Positions 63,596 to 64,000 of a DNA stretch of 64,000 nt are shown here, one piece after another. Each line of letters begins with the position of its first letter. The stretch's first letter is position 1. Both the position numbers and the translations under genes were made by a program. The notes under the pieces are model-generated. The model was not told the origin of the DNA. It worked only from the letters and a program-made list of their open reading frames with translations, and ran no database searches. Source of the stretch: Staphylococcus cornubiensis (GTDB lineage: Bacteria; Bacillota; Bacilli; Staphylococcales; Staphylococcaceae); assembly GCF_900183575.1 (NCBI RefSeq), contig NZ_FXUZ01000002.1:1-64000 (forward strand). The letters are read 5' to 3'.

Positions 63596-64000
63596 ATGAA
63601 GAAGACTTGGCGTTATGCATGGATATTATTGTTGTGTGTCACTCTTGTTTTATCAGCATGTGGAAAAAATAGCTCGCAAACCTCGAGCAATGATAACAGC
63701 AAAACTGAAAAAAGTAATGCGAAAGGCGGTACTTTGAATGTAGGGATTGCGGCAGCACCAGAAGGGAACTTCCAAGACATTTTTGCAAGTTCGACAACGG
63801 ATTCAGATATTGTAGCTTATTTTAATGATAGTCTTATAGAATTGGATGAACACTTGAATCTTAAACCGAAAATTTTATCTTGGGAAAAGAGTAAAGATGA
63901 CGACTTAAAGTATACGTTTAAAGTGAAGAAAGGCATTAAATGGCAAGACGGTAATCCGTTCACAATTAATGACTGGATTTTCACTTTAGAAACGATTGCA
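63596..64000 (+). CDS. peptide/nickel ABC transporter substrate-binding lipoprotein (partial)
   Basis: The gene runs off the right edge; 135 codons are visible. The signal peptide ends in the lipobox LVLSACGK, so Cys is lipidated and anchors the protein outside the membrane. A Ser/Asn/Lys linker follows, then GGTLNVGIAAAPEGNF and WEKSKDDDLKYTFKVKKGIKWQDGNPFTINDWIFTLE, the start of the SBP family 5 (OppA/NikA) fold. It captures oligopeptides or a related ligand for an ABC importer. AAAGGAGG lies five to eight bases before ATG 63596. Transporter genes presumably follow outside the window. Confidence 0.85.
   Translation, partial: MKKTWRYAWILLLCVTLVLSACGKNSSQTSSNDNSKTEKSNAKGGTLNVGIAAAPEGNFQDIFASSTTDSDIVAYFNDSLIELDEHLNLKPKILSWEKSKDDDLKYTFKVKKGIKWQDGNPFTINDWIFTLETIA

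Overview
The window is a piece of chromosome from a low-GC Gram-positive bacterium that is almost certainly a Staphylococcus. It carries recognisable counterparts of IsaA, aureolysin, sortase A, CidA/CidB/CidR, ScdA, RelP, class III fructose-bisphosphatase and PfoR, with AGGAGG-type ribosome sites and AT-rich promoters. Glycolate-oxidase genes, a leucine dehydrogenase and two trypsin-like proteases fit an animal-associated coagulase-positive or related species (S. intermedius/pseudintermedius group or S. hyicus-like) better than S. aureus. That species placement is inference. No rRNA, tRNA, CRISPR array, prophage or intact insertion sequence was seen.

Layout. 0.2-5 kb: an MFS transporter divergent from cidR, then cidAB without cidC, a small membrane protein and an unrecognised 292-residue protein. 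5.4-7.7 kb: a redox-Cys MarR regulator divergent from a nitroreductase, then the alarmone synthetase relP. 8-12.8 kb: cell-wall enzymes (M23 peptidase, IsaA), a two-domain polyphosphate kinase and a hydrolase. 12.9-19.3 kb: an unknown 374-residue protein, a broken aldehyde dehydrogenase, aureolysin, an SDR, and a FAD oxidoreductase behind a Zur-type box. 19.5-22.5 kb: a CdaR regulator and a YeiH-type exporter. 22.7-31.4 kb: indolepyruvate decarboxylase followed by trpEGDCFBA behind two tandem tryptophan T-box riboswitches. 31.5-34.6 kb: a HAD phosphatase and two tandem secreted serine proteases. 34.9-42 kb: a degenerate QueD-like protein, glcDF and a heterodimeric ABC exporter. 42-47 kb: repeat-rich intergenic DNA flanking a MerR/TipA regulator, a VOC protein, a flavin-type oxidase and an alanine symporter. 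47-58 kb: fbp, two MFS transporters, srtA, glycerate kinase, scdA, leucine dehydrogenase and a PfoR-like membrane protein. 59-64 kb: pflBA, an NAD(P)-binding protein and the start of an oligopeptide-binding lipoprotein gene.

Themes. Several units respond to redox state, carbon source or oxygen: a Rex-like site at pflBA, a related motif at scdA, CcpA cre-like sites at the sugar-acid transporter and leucine dehydrogenase, and a MarR operator at the nitroreductase. Most of the window is ordinary staphylococcal backbone. The parts most worth a second look are the Zur-box oxidoreductase with an extra four-Cys cluster, the tandem T-boxes with a hairpin between them, the paired trypsin-like proteases with an inferred His-loop disulfide, the QueD relative lacking its catalytic residues, and inverted intergenic repeats that bracket the 42.3-46.8 kb segment.
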